Origin: Alcanivorax nanhaiticus
GTDB lineage: Bacteria > Pseudomonadota > Gammaproteobacteria > Pseudomonadales > Alcanivoracaceae
Length of the DNA stretch: 64,000 nucleotides
Reading direction: 5' to 3'
Assembly: GCF_000756665.1 (NCBI RefSeq)
Contig: NZ_ARXV01000001.1
Location: 124,001 to 188,000, forward strand
Position numbers and translations under genes: made by a program. The notes under the pieces are model-generated. The model saw only the letters and a list, made by a program, of their open reading frames with translations. It was not told where the DNA came from and ran no database searches. Shown here piece by piece: positions 54,835-63,884 of this stretch; position 1 is the stretch's first letter; the number at the start of each line of letters is the position of its first letter.

Positions 54835-57725
54835 TTCGCACCTTTTTCCGCTCTCGCACCCCCAAGGTGTTTGATTTTCACGGCGGCATTCACCCGCCGG
54901 AAATGAAACACCTGTCCAACGGCACCGAGATTGCACCCGGCCCCCTGCCTGCCCAACTGATACTGCCGCTGAACATGCATATCGGTGCGCCGGCCAAGCC
55001 GCTGGTAGAACCCGGCGACCGGGTGCTCAAGGGGCAGATGATTGCCGAACCCGCAGGCGCGGTGAGCGCGGCGATTCACGCGCCAACCTCCGGCACCGTC
55101 AGCGCCATTGGCCCCCGCCCCATCCAGCACCCCTCGGGTATGGATGCTATCTGTATCGTGATTGATACCGACGGCAGGGATGAGTGGATTGCCCATAGTG
55201 GCATCAGCGACTACACCGAACGCAGCCCCGGCGAGCTGGTAGACACTATTCGCTACGCGGGTATTGCCGGCATGGGCGGCGCGGGCTTCCCCACCAGCAT
55301 CAAGGTCAACCTGGGCGATCATCAGCGGGTCGAAGAGCTGGTCATCAACGCGGTGGAATGTGAGCCCTATATCACCGCCGATGATCGTCTGATGCGCGAA
55401 CGCGCAGATGAAATCATTACCGGCATTCACATCCTGCAGTACCTGCTGAACCCGCGCCGCACCCTGATCGGTATCGAGGACAACAAACCCGAAGCCATCA
55501 AGGCCATCAAGCGCGCCTGCAAGGGCTGCGATATCGAAATTCGGGTAGTGCCCACCAAATACCCTTCCGGTGGTGAAAAACAGCTGATCCAGCTGGTCAC
55601 CGGCAAGGAAGTGAAGAGTGGCCAGTTGCCAGCGCATGTGGGCGTGGTATGCCAGAACGTGGGCACCGCCTATGCCATCAAGCGTGCGGTCATCAACGGC
55701 GAACCCCTGATCCAGCGGGTGACAACCCTGACCGGTGACGGTGTCAGCCAGCCCGGCAACTATGAAGTGCTGATCGGCACCCCGGTCAGCGACCTGCTGC
55801 ACCATGGTGGCGTAGACGCTGGCAAAATCGGTCGGCTGGTCATGGGCGGGCCGATGATGGGCTTTACCCTGCACAGCCCGACGGTTCCGATGGTGAAGAC
55901 CACCAACTGCATCATCGCCGCCAGCCCGGAAGAGCTGCCGGAACCACCGCCAGAGCAGCCCTGTATTCGCTGCGGCTCCTGTGCCGAAGTGTGCCCGGCC
56001 AACCTGCTACCCCAGCAGCTCTACTGGCACGCCAAGAATGACGACTTGGAAAAGGCCCAGCATCACAACCTGATGGACTGCATTGAATGCGGTGCCTGTG
56101 CCTATGTGTGCCCCAGCCATATTCCGCTGGTGCAGTACTATCGCTATGCCAAGGGCGCGGTGCGTCAGCAGGCTGCCGATCAGCTCAAAGCCGACAAGGC
56201 ACGCCAGCGCTTTGAGGCTCGCCAGGCCCGTATCGATGCGGAAAAGGCCGAGAAAGAAGCTCGCCGTCAGGCGCGGCTGGAAGCCAACCGCAAGAAAAAG
56301 GAAGCCTCAGCGGCACCCACGGTAGATACCGCCGCCCTCAAGCAGGCTTCGCTGGAAGCCTCCAAAGCCTACAAGGCTGCCGTCAAGGCCGCCAAGGCGG
56401 CAGATGCCGAAGGAGCTGCGAACGCAGCCGAGCTAAAAGCCGAAGCGGATCGTCTCAAAGAGATTGCCGACAAAGCCAAGGCCGCCGTTCGCGATGCGGG
56501 TAGCGCCGCCCCGGCTGCGGTACCCGCTGAAGATGTGGTCGCCAAATTGAAGAAACAGGTGGGCGATGCTTCCAGCGCTTACAAAGCCGCGGTAAAAGCC
56601 GCCAAGGAAGCCGAAGCCAATGGCGACGACAGCGCTGCTGCACTGCGGGCTCAGGCCGATGAACTGAAAGCCTCCGCCGACAAGCTCAAGGCGGAACTGC
56701 GTGACGCCAAAGCCGGAGCACCCGCAGCCGCGCCAACCGCTGCACAGGCAGACCCGGTCTCAGACTTGAAAAAGCAGGTCGGCGAGGCCTCCTCCGCCTA
56801 TAAGGCGGCAGTGAAAACGGCCAAGGAAGCCGAAGAAAACGGGGCCGACAATGCCGCCGAACTGCGCAGCAAAGCGGACGAATTGAAAGCCGCTGCGGAT
56901 CAATTGAAAGCCGAACTGCGCGATGCCAAGGCCAATGCCCCTGCGGCAGTGCCCGTGCAGGCTCCCACCGCGCCCCCTGCCGATCCGCTCACCGAGCTGA
57001 AGAAGAAAGTGGGCGAGGTTTCTGCTGCCTACAAGGCCGCCGTGAAAGCGGCCAAGGAAGCCGAAGAAAATGGCGCTGGTAATGCGGCAGAACTGCGTGC
57101 CGAGGCTGACACACTGAAGGCCGATGCGGATCACTGGAAAGCCGAACTGCGCGACGCCAAGGCGGCAGCACCTGCAGTGGCGAAAGCACCGCCCGTGCCC
57201 ACAGATCAGCCCAAAATGCCTGAAGCCTCGGCCCCACAAGCACTGACACAGCCACTGACAGCAGTAGATCCGGAAGCCGCTGCCAAACGTCAGAAGCGCC
57301 TCAAAGGCTTGAAGACGGCATACAACATGGCGCACAAGCAGTACAAGGAAGCCCACGCGGCGCTGGAGCGTGCCGAGCGCAAAGAGGAAGTCAGCGCGGA
57401 TGAGCTGATTGAGATGCAGCGCAAGGTCGACAAGCTCAAGAACAAGGCTGACGTGGCCCGTGATGCCCTCGATGCCCTGATCGAAGAAGCCAAGGCCGAC
57501 ATTCGAGCCCATACCGGCAAGGACCTGAAAACCCTCAAGCTGGAAGCCGCCCGTGCGGAAAGCGCCCTGGCCGATAAAAAGCTGGAGCTGGACAAGTTGG
57601 CCAGCAGCAGTGGCGAAGACGCCCTGGAAGCCTTGAACTCGGAACTCAAAGCGCTGGAAGCTGAAGCACAGATCGCCCGCAAGGCGCTCAAACAAGCGCT
57701 GGAAGAACAAGGGCTGGTGGAATGA
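54831..57725 (+). CDS. rnfC: Rnf complex NADH-binding subunit C with long repeat tail
   Basis: 964 aa from a GTG overlapping the rnfB stop. Residues 1-430 form the normal RnfC: N-terminal [11 protein letters not shown], flavin/NADH region [10 protein letters not shown] and CEPYITADD, and two 4Fe-4S motifs ([24 protein letters not shown]). From about residue 440 the tail is Ala/Lys/Glu-rich coiled coil, with about four 70-77-residue repeats built on [16 protein letters not shown] (about 502-786), then another helical segment to the end. RsxC also has such a tail, but this one is long. Confidence 0.95.
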   Translation: MIRTFFRSRTPKVFDFHGGIHPPEMKHLSNGTEIAPGPLPAQLILPLNMHIGAPAKPLVEPGDRVLKGQMIAEPAGAVSAAIHAPTSGTVSAIGPRPIQHPSGMDAICIVIDTDGRDEWIAHSGISDYTERSPGELVDTIRYAGIAGMGGAGFPTSIKVNLGDHQRVEELVINAVECEPYITADDRLMRERADEIITGIHILQYLLNPRRTLIGIEDNKPEAIKAIKRACKGCDIEIRVVPTKYPSGGEKQLIQLVTGKEVKSGQLPAHVGVVCQNVGTAYAIKRAVINGEPLIQRVTTLTGDGVSQPGNYEVLIGTPVSDLLHHGGVDAGKIGRLVMGGPMMGFTLHSPTVPMVKTTNCIIAASPEELPEPPPEQPCIRCGSCAEVCPANLLPQQLYWHAKNDDLEKAQHHNLMDCIECGACAYVCPSHIPLVQYYRYAKGAVRQQAADQLKADKARQRFEARQARIDAEKAEKEARRQARLEANRKKKEASAAPTVDTAALKQASLEASKAYKAAVKAAKAADAEGAANAAELKAEADRLKEIADKAKAAVRDAGSAAPAAVPAEDVVAKLKKQVGDASSAYKAAVKAAKEAEANGDDSAAALRAQADELKASADKLKAELRDAKAGAPAAAPTAAQADPVSDLKKQVGEASSAYKAAVKTAKEAEENGADNAAELRSKADELKAAADQLKAELRDAKANAPAAVPVQAPTAPPADPLTELKKKVGEVSAAYKAAVKAAKEAEENGAGNAAELRAEADTLKADADHWKAELRDAKAAAPAVAKAPPVPTDQPKMPEASAPQALTQPLTAVDPEAAAKRQKRLKGLKTAYNMAHKQYKEAHAALERAERKEEVSADELIEMQRKVDKLKNKADVARDALDALIEEAKADIRAHTGKDLKTLKLEAARAESALADKKLELDKLASSSGEDALEALNSELKALEAEAQIARKALKQALEEQGLVE
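56338..57190 (+). repeat. In-frame tandem repeat in rnfC (four units of about 210-230 bp)
   Basis: Each unit encodes [20 protein letters not shown] (or a variant), then Ala/Glu-rich helix, ELRDAK and an Ala/Pro linker. Units diverge by point changes and length of the Pro/Ala linker, so the array is probably subject to copy-number change. Confidence 0.85.
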
Positions 57726-57742
57726 AACGCTTGCAGGGCACT

Positions 57743-57775
57743 ACACAACACACAACGCAACACACAACACGCGAC
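57743..57775. repeat. Heptamer-like array after rnfC
   Basis: Period-7 ACACAAC, ACACAAC, GCAACAC, ACAACAC, just past the rnfC stop and before the REP-like double palindrome. Confidence 0.5.
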
Positions 57776-57781
57776 TACTTC

Positions 57782-57861
57782 GTAGGGCGGAAATTCCCGC
57801 AGGGAATCTCCGCCATCATGACGCCAATGGCGGAGATGGGCTCGCGCTCATTTCCACCCTA
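57782..57861. repeat. Double REP-like palindrome (family 1) inside the rnf operon
   Basis: Bounded by GTAGGG ... CCCTAC. The first hairpin is GGCGGAAATTCCC/GGGAATCTCCGCC (57786-57814), the second GGCGGAGATGGGC/GCTCATTTCCACC (57829-57858). It is the only sizeable gap in the operon (161 bp between rnfC and rnfD). Confidence 0.8.
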
Positions 57862-57886
57862 CCTGAACGGCAAGGGCTAAGCTGAC

Positions 57887-58918
57887 ATGAGCCTGATTAC
57901 CTCCACCTCGCCCCATGCATCGGTGAAGAACAATACCGGCGCATTTATGCGTCAGGTGATTTACGCCACCCTGCCCGGCCTGGCGGTGCTGACCTGGCAA
58001 TTCGGCTGGGGCACAGTCATCAATGTGCTCTGGGCTGTAGTGGTCGCGCTGATCTGCGAAGGGCTGTTTCTCAAGGCCCGCGGCCGCAACGTGGCCTTCT
58101 ACCTGAAAGATTACAGTGCGGTACTCACCGCCGTTCTGCTCGGCCTGGCATTGCCACCCACCGCGCCCTGGTGGCTCACTCTGGTTGGCGTGGGCTTCGC
58201 CATTATTGTTGCCAAACAGCTCTACGGCGGGCTGGGCATGAACCCGTTCAACCCCGCCATGGTGGGCTATGTGCTACTGCTGATTTCCTTCCCGGTGGCC
58301 ATGACCCAATGGATTGCCCCCGGCGAAGCGCCAGGCTTTGTGCAAAGCCTGCAGCTGTTTGCCGGCCAACTGCCGGTGGATGGCCTCAGTGGTGCCACCC
58401 CGCTGGATACCTTCCGTACCTGGGCAGGTAACGAAACGGAACTGGCCAGCCATGGCATCCTGCATGGCGATCTGGCCGGACAAGGCTGGGAATGGGTCAA
58501 CCTGGCATTTTTGCTCGGCGGGCTGTACCTGATCAGCCGCAAGATCATCACCTGGCATATCCCTGCCGGCTTCCTGGCTGGTCTCGCAGCCCCAGCCCTG
58601 ATCGCCTGGCTGATTGACCCGGTACGCTTTGCCGACCCGCTGTTCCATCTGCTCTCGGGTGGTGCCATGCTGGGCGCCTTCTTTATCGCCACCGACCCGG
58701 TGAGCGCGGCCACCAGCCGCATGGGGCGCCTGGTCTACGCCCTGCTGATTGGTGTACTGATCTGGGTCATCCGCAGCTTCGGCGGCTACCCGGATGCGGT
58801 AGCCTTCTCCGTGCTGCTGCTGAACTTGTCAGCACCGTTTATTGATTACTACACCCAGCCCCGCACCTACGGCCACAGCAAACCCAATCGTGGCACTGCC
58901 GGAGGTGGCAAATCATGA
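57887..58918 (+). CDS. rnfD: Rnf complex subunit D
   Basis: 343-aa membrane protein with about nine helices, NNTGAFMRQVIYATLPG at the start. The covalent-FMN threonine is in DGLSGATPLDTFR (SGAT). Ends with an ATGA overlap to rnfG. Together with RnfG it carries electrons through the membrane and contributes to ion translocation. Confidence 0.95.
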   Translation: MSLITSTSPHASVKNNTGAFMRQVIYATLPGLAVLTWQFGWGTVINVLWAVVVALICEGLFLKARGRNVAFYLKDYSAVLTAVLLGLALPPTAPWWLTLVGVGFAIIVAKQLYGGLGMNPFNPAMVGYVLLLISFPVAMTQWIAPGEAPGFVQSLQLFAGQLPVDGLSGATPLDTFRTWAGNETELASHGILHGDLAGQGWEWVNLAFLLGGLYLISRKIITWHIPAGFLAGLAAPALIAWLIDPVRFADPLFHLLSGGAMLGAFFIATDPVSAATSRMGRLVYALLIGVLIWVIRSFGGYPDAVAFSVLLLNLSAPFIDYYTQPRTYGHSKPNRGTAGGGKS

Positions 58919-59562
58919 TGCGTTATGCGATTACCAAAAATGCGGTAATTCTCAGCCTGTTTGCCATCGGCACCGCTGCGGCGCTGGCCGTCACCAATGA
59001 GCTGACCATCAACAAGGTAGACTGCAATCGCCAACAGGCGCTAATGCGCTCCCTGAACGAGGTCATGCCCCACGACCTGCATGACAACGATCTGCTGGCA
59101 GACCGTATCACCGTGACTGATCCACTGCTGGGCCGCAACGAGCACCACATCTATCGTGCCCGCCTGGCAGATCAGGCCAGCGGTGCAGTGCTGGAAGCCA
59201 CCGCCCCGGATGGCTACGGCGGCAACATTGCCCTGATCGTTGGTGTCAATGCGCAAGGCACCGTCAGCGGTGTACGCGTGGTGCCCCCCCACAATGAAAC
59301 TCCAGGCCTGGGCGACAGCATCGAAACCAAAAAGTCGGACTGGATTTACCGTTTCGACGGTCGTTCCCTGGACAATCCGGTCGAGGCAGGCTGGGCCGTG
59401 AAGAAAGACGGCGGCGAGTTTGACAGCTTCACCGGAGCCACCATTACCCCAAGAGCCGTAGTCGGTGCCGTACACCGCGCCCTGCAGTATTTTGACGCCA
59501 ACCGTGACAACCTGTTTGCGGCAGATGCCGAAACCGTTGCGGCGGAGGTCTGTGATGAGTGA
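58915..59562 (+). CDS. rnfG: Rnf complex FMN-binding subunit G
   Basis: 215 aa. One N-terminal membrane helix, then a periplasmic FMN-binding domain with the flavinylated Thr in [12 protein letters not shown] (SFTGAT). [12 protein letters not shown] and HNETPGLGD are typical. Starts on the rnfD ATGA and overlaps rnfE by 8 bp. Confidence 0.95.
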   Translation: MMRYAITKNAVILSLFAIGTAAALAVTNELTINKVDCNRQQALMRSLNEVMPHDLHDNDLLADRITVTDPLLGRNEHHIYRARLADQASGAVLEATAPDGYGGNIALIVGVNAQGTVSGVRVVPPHNETPGLGDSIETKKSDWIYRFDGRSLDNPVEAGWAVKKDGGEFDSFTGATITPRAVVGAVHRALQYFDANRDNLFAADAETVAAEVCDE

Positions 59563-60268
59563 TGTGAACTACAAGAAAATCAGCATGGATGGCCTGTGGA
59601 ACAACAACCCTGCCACCGTACAGATTCTGGGCCTGTGTCCGTTGTTGGCCGTGACGGGTTCCGTGGTCAACGCTCTCGGTCTTGGTCTGGCCACTCTGGT
59701 GGTGTTGGTAGGTTCCAACGTGTGCGTGTCGCTGATCCGCAATTACGTCACCGATGCGGTGCGCCTGCCCGCTTTCGTCATGATCATTGCGGCCATGACC
59801 ACCGTGATCGAGATGCTGATGCAGGCCTTCACCTTCGAGCTGTATGAAATCCTTGGTATCTTCATCCCGCTGATCGTGACCAACTGCACCGTGCTGGGAC
59901 GCGCGGATGCCTTTGCCAGCAAGAACCCGATCCTGCCCTCTGCGGTGGACGGATTTATGATGGGACTGGGCTTCCTGGTCATCCTGCTGATCCTCGGCGG
60001 CATGCGTGAGCTGGTAGGCCAAGGCACCCTGTTCACCAATATGCAGCTGCTGTTCGGCCCCATGGCGGCCAACTGGCAGCTCAACGTCATCGACAACTAT
60101 GGCGGCTTCCTGCTCGCCATCCTGCCCCCCGGCGCCTTCCTCGGATTGGGCCTGATCATTGCCGGCAAGAACGTGATCGACAAGCGCCTTAAAGAAATCC
60201 AGAAAGCCAAAGCGGCAGACGAACCGAAAGTCAGCAGGCGGGTGCGCACCACTGGCAAGGTGAGTTAA
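59555..60268 (+). CDS. rnfE: Rnf complex subunit E
   Basis: 237 aa, paralogue of RnfA with six membrane helices: [20 protein letters not shown] and [14 protein letters not shown]. The ATG at 59555 with GGAGG is chosen over an upstream frame inside rnfG. Last gene of the operon; a heptamer-arm hairpin follows 10 bp after the stop. Confidence 0.96.
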   Translation: MSDVNYKKISMDGLWNNNPATVQILGLCPLLAVTGSVVNALGLGLATLVVLVGSNVCVSLIRNYVTDAVRLPAFVMIIAAMTTVIEMLMQAFTFELYEILGIFIPLIVTNCTVLGRADAFASKNPILPSAVDGFMMGLGFLVILLILGGMRELVGQGTLFTNMQLLFGPMAANWQLNVIDNYGGFLLAILPPGAFLGLGLIIAGKNVIDKRLKEIQKAKAADEPKVSRRVRTTGKVS

Positions 60269-60278
60269 GAATCAGTGA

Positions 60279-60333
60279 CGAGTTTCGAAAAACATAAACA
60301 ATGCCGCCAACCGGGCGGGATTTTCGAAACTCG
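60279..60333. terminator. Heptamer-arm hairpin at the end of the rnf operon
   Basis: Perfect 13-bp inverted arms CGAGTTTCGAAAA (60279-60291) and TTTTCGAAACTCG (60321-60333) around an inner CCGCC/GGCGG stem. The arms consist of the same CGAGTTT heptamer as 48598-48625. Its place just past rnfE suggests a transcription end. Confidence 0.65.
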
Positions 60334-60391
60334 AAACTCGCTCCTCGAAACTTCGCCTATCGCTAGCAGGCTGCCACCTACAGCACCAGCG

Positions 60392-60823
60392 CTATAGCAC
60401 CAACCCTGCCGCTACCAACGCCACCGCCATCAACCCATGCGGCAGAAATACGTGGCGCATGCCCAGAATCCGGATCAATTCACGCGTACCGCCAGCACGT
60501 CGGCTCTTCTCCCAGCTGTAAGCACTCTGGAACGGGGCGATTTCATCCACTTCACCACGAAAATGGGCTTCGATTTTCTCAATGCGCGCATAGTGGGCCG
60601 CCTGAAAAGCTTTCCAGTGTCCTTCCACCAGCCAGAACATCAAACTGCCGAACACCCCCACCCACAGCATGCCGGGGCGATCAAAGAAAGCGCCGGAACC
60701 TGCCAGAATGCCAGCCAGAGTCACACTCCATGCCTTGATGGTCAGTGACTTCTGATCAAATGAATCAATCAGGTTAGTGAGATGGAAGTACTCTGCTTCC
60801 AATTGCTGATCCTGTTGTGACAT
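60392..60823 (-). CDS. Small membrane protein of unknown function
   Basis: 143 aa from the ATG at 60823 (MSQQDQQLEAEYFHLTNLI) with AAGG. It has an N-terminal soluble helix, two central membrane helices (about 35-70) and a third at the C-terminus (GLMAVALVAAGLVL), with a charged cytoplasmic loop. No family recognised. Convergent with the rnf operon. Confidence 0.7.
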   Translation of the reverse strand: MSQQDQQLEAEYFHLTNLIDSFDQKSLTIKAWSVTLAGILAGSGAFFDRPGMLWVGVFGSLMFWLVEGHWKAFQAAHYARIEKIEAHFRGEVDEIAPFQSAYSWEKSRRAGGTRELIRILGMRHVFLPHGLMAVALVAAGLVL

Positions 60824-61112
60824 ATCTGCCCTTTCCCCCTCCAATCAGAAAGTCTGATCAAACGCCGCCATTTAACCCTATCCCATTTCCCGAAACAAAA
60901 TTGCACACTCGACGGAAATCAGAATGGAGAAGGTCATGTTCCTGCCTGCAATTCCATCCCAGCCTCTGCCAGACTCAGTACGGCAGACCCTGTATCCGCT
61001 GCCACGCGAGCAGTGGCGCGACCATGACCACTTTCTTACCAGTGATGCCAGGCCATTACTGCGCAATCATGCCAGCCTGAAAAAGCAGGCACGGCAATAT
61101 CATGGCGCACGC

Positions 61113-61379
61113 AGGACCTGTTAACGCTGCCGAAATGGTACCTGTTGAGCCCAAAAATTCGCCAATCTAGGCATGAGGAGCGACGTTTGGTTTCCCCAAA
61201 TGAGTGACGAATAACGACGAGTGCCGGATTTTTGGGCTCAACCCGGAGGGCTGATCCCTTTTTCCGCCGAGCAGCGCCATCCGCTACTTATGTAGAATGA
61301 CTACACGGCACATCGGCTGACACTACTGGACGAAAAAATGCATTCAGCAGGAACTATTTCGGCAGCGTTAACAGGTCCT
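61113..61379. mobile_element. Putative MITE-like element with perfect 24-bp terminal inverted repeats
   Basis: The 24 bases at 61113-61136 are exactly inverted at 61356-61379 (begins AGGACCTGTTAACG). Inside is a second perfect 15-bp inverted pair, 61144-61158 and 61228-61242, enclosing GACGAATAACGACGAGT-type heptamers. There is no transposase frame. No clear target duplication is seen at the ends, so it might instead be an invertible segment. Confidence 0.6.
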
Positions 61380-61763
61380 TACCACTTGAGCAATCTCAGT
61401 GATCAGGATCGCCAGAGTGGCGATACACGGCAGCTGCTTCCGGCTATCCAGCAGCACCAGCAAAGCCTGCTTCGCAATTTGCACAGCCATCATGGCTTTG
61501 AAGACAGCACCGTCTTTCCTGCCATCCGTCTCAAGCATCCTCGCTTGAATGTGGCGATTGATCTCATGGAAAAGGATCATCAAGCGCTGGATCAGCTTTT
61601 GCATATGCTCCACCAGCGAGCACAGGCGGCACCGTCATCACTGATTTCGTCAGCCATTCTCGATACAGCACGAAATCAGGCCGCCGATTTGGAAGCCCTG
61701 TTGCACGGGCATATGCAGAATGAGGAAGAGATTCTGGTTCCCTGCTATCTGATTTACGGCTGA
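61338..61763 (+). CDS. Hemerythrin-like HHE domain protein (5'-altered)
   Basis: 141-aa frame whose first 14 residues (MHSAGTISAALTGP) come from the inverted-repeat element. It carries most of the HHE di-iron ligands: HSHHGFEDSTVFPA, KDHQALDQ, HGHMQNEEE. The first helix and its His are absent and appear to lie upstream at 61060-61112. It may still be expressed from a start supplied by the element, but would lack a metal ligand. Confidence 0.55.
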   Translation: MHSAGTISAALTGPYHLSNLSDQDRQSGDTRQLLPAIQQHQQSLLRNLHSHHGFEDSTVFPAIRLKHPRLNVAIDLMEKDHQALDQLLHMLHQRAQAAPSSLISSAILDTARNQAADLEALLHGHMQNEEEILVPCYLIYG

Positions 61764-61784
61764 ACGCCCGTCCGACGGGCGTTT
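61763..61784 (+). terminator. Terminator after the hemerythrin-like gene
   Basis: AACGCCCGTC/GACGGGCGTT inverted repeat immediately at the stop codon, followed by a short T stretch. Confidence 0.7.
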
Positions 61785-61891
61785 CACCGCCTATTGAACG
61801 CCTCAATTAACATTCTTTTGCATCTGCCCACGAAACCATTCGTGCTGTCGACGGCTCAAACCAGCAAATAACGGATAACAGGAGTTTCACC

Positions 61892-62428
61892 ATGAAAAGC
61901 GTTGCTGTTGCTACTCTCAGTCTGGCGGGTGCCGTCGCCATTGCTGGCGCTGGCTATGGTGCCTGGCGCGTCATGACCCCGGCCACGTCCGGCTATGCCA
62001 CCGTCACCAAGGTGGAACCCATTGTGAAACGCTGGCAAGAACCGCGACAAAACTGCCAGGACGTTACCGTCACTCGCCAAAAGCCTGTAAAGGATGAACA
62101 CCGCATCACGGGCAGTGCCGTTGGTGCCGTCATTGGCGGCGTGATCGGTCACCAGTTTGGTGGCGGTAGTGGTAAAGATGCCGCTACTGCAGGTGGTGCC
62201 ATCGTCGGTGGTATCGCCGGTAACCAGGTCCAGAAAGGCATGCAGGAGAAAAACACCTACACCACTACGGAGCAGCGCTGTAACACCGTGATGGAGAACC
62301 GTAGCAGCACCGAAGGGTATGACGTGACCTATGTGTTCAACGACGCGGAAGAAACCATTCGCATGGACAAGAAACCCGGCGAGCGGCTGCGTATTGAAGA
62401 AGGTAAGGTGGTTACGGCTCAGCAATAA
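61892..62428 (+). CDS. Glycine-zipper 2TM domain envelope protein
   Basis: 178 aa. N-terminal signal/anchor (AVATLSLAGAVAIAGAGYGAW), then after residue 70 a glycine zipper GSAVGAVIGGVIGHQFGGG ... AGGAIVGGIAGNQ of the Rickettsia 17-kDa antigen type. The C-terminal domain has a Cys in TEQRCNTV and YDVTYVFNDAEE. Likely periplasmic or outer-membrane associated. AGGAG precedes the ATG. Single gene. Confidence 0.85.
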   Translation: MKSVAVATLSLAGAVAIAGAGYGAWRVMTPATSGYATVTKVEPIVKRWQEPRQNCQDVTVTRQKPVKDEHRITGSAVGAVIGGVIGHQFGGGSGKDAATAGGAIVGGIAGNQVQKGMQEKNTYTTTEQRCNTVMENRSSTEGYDVTYVFNDAEETIRMDKKPGERLRIEEGKVVTAQQ

Positions 62429-62434
62429 AAAGCA

Positions 62435-62581
62435 GCAAGTTTCAAGCGACAAGTTGCAAGGCGCGGTCAAAGCCTTGGGGATTTCCAGGCCTTGCCCGCG
62501 CTTCACATATGGTGCGCGAAATCTTGCCTTGGGAACGTCAAAGGCCCCCTCCCGCGTTGCAACTTGAAACTTGTAACTTGC
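62435..62581. repeat. Heptamer-arm hairpin after the glycine-zipper gene
   Basis: The 25-bp arms at 62435-62459 (CAAGTTT, CAAGCGA, CAAGTTG units) and 62557-62581 match in inverse at 21 of 25 bases. Between them is about 97 bp with a small GCGC...GCGC stem. No gene. Confidence 0.65.
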
Positions 62582-62645
62582 CCCTGCTTCCCCTGCTCTC
62601 CCAACCCAGATCCGCTATACTCTTTCGCGAACTCAGGACATGGCC

Positions 62646-63284
62646 ATGAATCGCGAAAAACGTACTGAAATTTTTACCCGGCTGCGGGATCAGAACCCTC
62701 ACCCCACCACGGAACTGGAATACAGCTCGGACTTCGAGTTACTGGTTGCCGTGGTGCTGTCAGCACAGGCCACGGACGTAGGCGTCAACAAGGCCACGGC
62801 CAAACTCTACCCTGTGGCCAATACCCCGGAAGCTATCTATGCCTTGGGTCTCGACGGGCTGAAGCAGTACATCAAGACCATTGGCCTGTTCAATTCCAAG
62901 GCCGAAAACGTCATCCAGCTGTGCAAGATTCTCATCGAGCAGCACGACAGCCAGGTGCCGCGCACCCGGGAAGAGCTGGAAGCCCTGCCCGGTGTGGGCC
63001 GCAAGACTGCCAATGTGGTGCTTAACACCGCCTACGGCTACCCCACCATGGCAGTGGACACGCACATCTTTCGCGTTTCCAACCGCACCCGGATTGCACC
63101 GGGGAAAAATGTGCTGGAAGTCGAAAAACGGCTGGTTCGGCTGGTACCCGAAGAGTTTCTGCGCGATGCTCATCACTGGCTGATTCTGCACGGTCGCTAT
63201 GTCTGTACCGCCCGCAAACCCAAATGCAGTGAGTGTCTGATTGCGGATCTGTGCGAATTTCCCACCAGCAAACGCACGGCTTGA
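62646..63284 (+). CDS. nth: Endonuclease III
   Basis: About 212-aa DNA glycosylase/AP lyase for oxidised pyrimidines. Helix-hairpin-helix with catalytic Lys in LPGVGRKTANVVL, catalytic Asp in AVDTHIFRVSNR, and a C-terminal [4Fe-4S] loop C-X6-C-X2-C-X5-C (CTARKPKCSECLIADLC). The second ATG (62646) has better AGGA spacing than the one at 62640. In E. coli nth is the last gene of rsxABCDGE; here it lies about 2.4 kb past rnfE with three genes in between. Confidence 0.96.
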   Translation: MNREKRTEIFTRLRDQNPHPTTELEYSSDFELLVAVVLSAQATDVGVNKATAKLYPVANTPEAIYALGLDGLKQYIKTIGLFNSKAENVIQLCKILIEQHDSQVPRTREELEALPGVGRKTANVVLNTAYGYPTMAVDTHIFRVSNRTRIAPGKNVLEVEKRLVRLVPEEFLRDAHHWLILHGRYVCTARKPKCSECLIADLCEFPTSKRTA

Positions 63285-63323
63285 TTGTCAGGCAGACCAA
63301 CTCACATTACGAAAGGATTCGTC

Positions 63324-63752
63324 ATGAAAGCATCATTAGCATTATTCACGTCTCTGCTTTTGCTCGCCCCGATCGCCCAGGCCGGTGAAATGACTCCCGG
63401 GCAATGGAACCTGTCCGTGGAACTGGATGCCCCTGGCATCCCTGAACAAATGCGCAAACAGGTTCAATACGACTGCATCAACGCCAAAGAAGCCAGTGAC
63501 CCGGAAGCGGCGCTACGCAACAGCTGGAAGGAAGACAACTGCAGTGCTGGCGAAATCAAGCATAGCGGCAACACGATGCGTTGGAGCGCTGATTGCACCA
63601 TGCCCGGCACCAAGGTCAAAACCCGCGTCACCGGCAAGATGGTGCTGCACGACAGTAAGCACTACACCTCCGAAATGACGATGTCGGGAAATAACCACAG
63701 CATGAAAACCCGCATTGATGGGAAATGGGCCGGTAGTGAGTGCACGGAATAA
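63324..63752 (+). CDS. DUF3617 exported protein
   Basis: 142 aa with a Sec signal peptide (MKASLALFTSLLLLAPIAQA, cleavage before GEM). The mature domain begins TPGQWNLSVEL and has Cys in YDCINA, DNCSAG, ADCTMPG and SECTE, matching the DUF3617 pattern. The ATG at 63324 with AAAGGA is preferred over an upstream start. Function unknown. Confidence 0.85.
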   Translation: MKASLALFTSLLLLAPIAQAGEMTPGQWNLSVELDAPGIPEQMRKQVQYDCINAKEASDPEAALRNSWKEDNCSAGEIKHSGNTMRWSADCTMPGTKVKTRVTGKMVLHDSKHYTSEMTMSGNNHSMKTRIDGKWAGSECTE

Positions 63753-63810
63753 GTGAGGCGAACAAGGGGGGACAGGAATTCCCCGCCTTCAATCCCCCTG
63801 CTCTCCCTTC

Positions 63811-63842
63811 GGTCGCGTCCGTGCTGCGCACGGTTCGCGACC
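63811..63842. terminator. Bidirectional hairpin between convergent genes
   Basis: GGTCGCG...CGCGACC outer arms and CCGTGC/GCACGG inner arms with small internal mismatches, placed between the DUF3617 stop and the stop of the hydrolase-like gene on the other strand. Confidence 0.6.
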
Positions 63843-63884
63843 GGACGTCCGCTCCTGCAGCAGCGTCGTAGAAACGCAGACGGA

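Larger units (their letters stand above)
60924..61763 (+). pseudogene. Hemerythrin-like gene interrupted by a 267-bp inverted-repeat element
   Basis: Two plus-strand frames in the same phase flank the element 61113-61379. The left part (60924-61112) ends LLRNHASLKKQARQYHGAR, like the first helix of an HHE hemerythrin domain with its ligand His. The right part continues YHLSNLSDQDRQSGD... HHGFEDSTVFPAI, DHQALDQ and HMQNEEEILVP. Removing the element restores one open frame of about 191 codons, because 267 is divisible by three. The element introduces a TAA at 61122. That the two halves were one gene is inferred from frame, order and domain completeness. Confidence 0.6.

Noticed and set aside
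54618..55874. Long minus-strand frame opposite rnfB/rnfC
   Set aside because: Antisense shadow; His/Gly/Ala-rich composition without protein motifs.
56760..57710. Minus-strand frame over the rnfC repeat tail
   Set aside because: Produced by the repeated Ala/Lys codons of rnfC read backwards.
60924..61124. Independent small gene of 66 aa
   Set aside because: It is in the same phase as the hemerythrin-like frame and ends inside the inverted repeat; better explained as the 5' part of that gene.
61113..61379. Phase-variable invertible promoter as the primary call
   Set aside because: Kept only as an alternative: no recombinase gene is nearby, and the flanking frames join in frame when the segment is removed, which favours an insertion.
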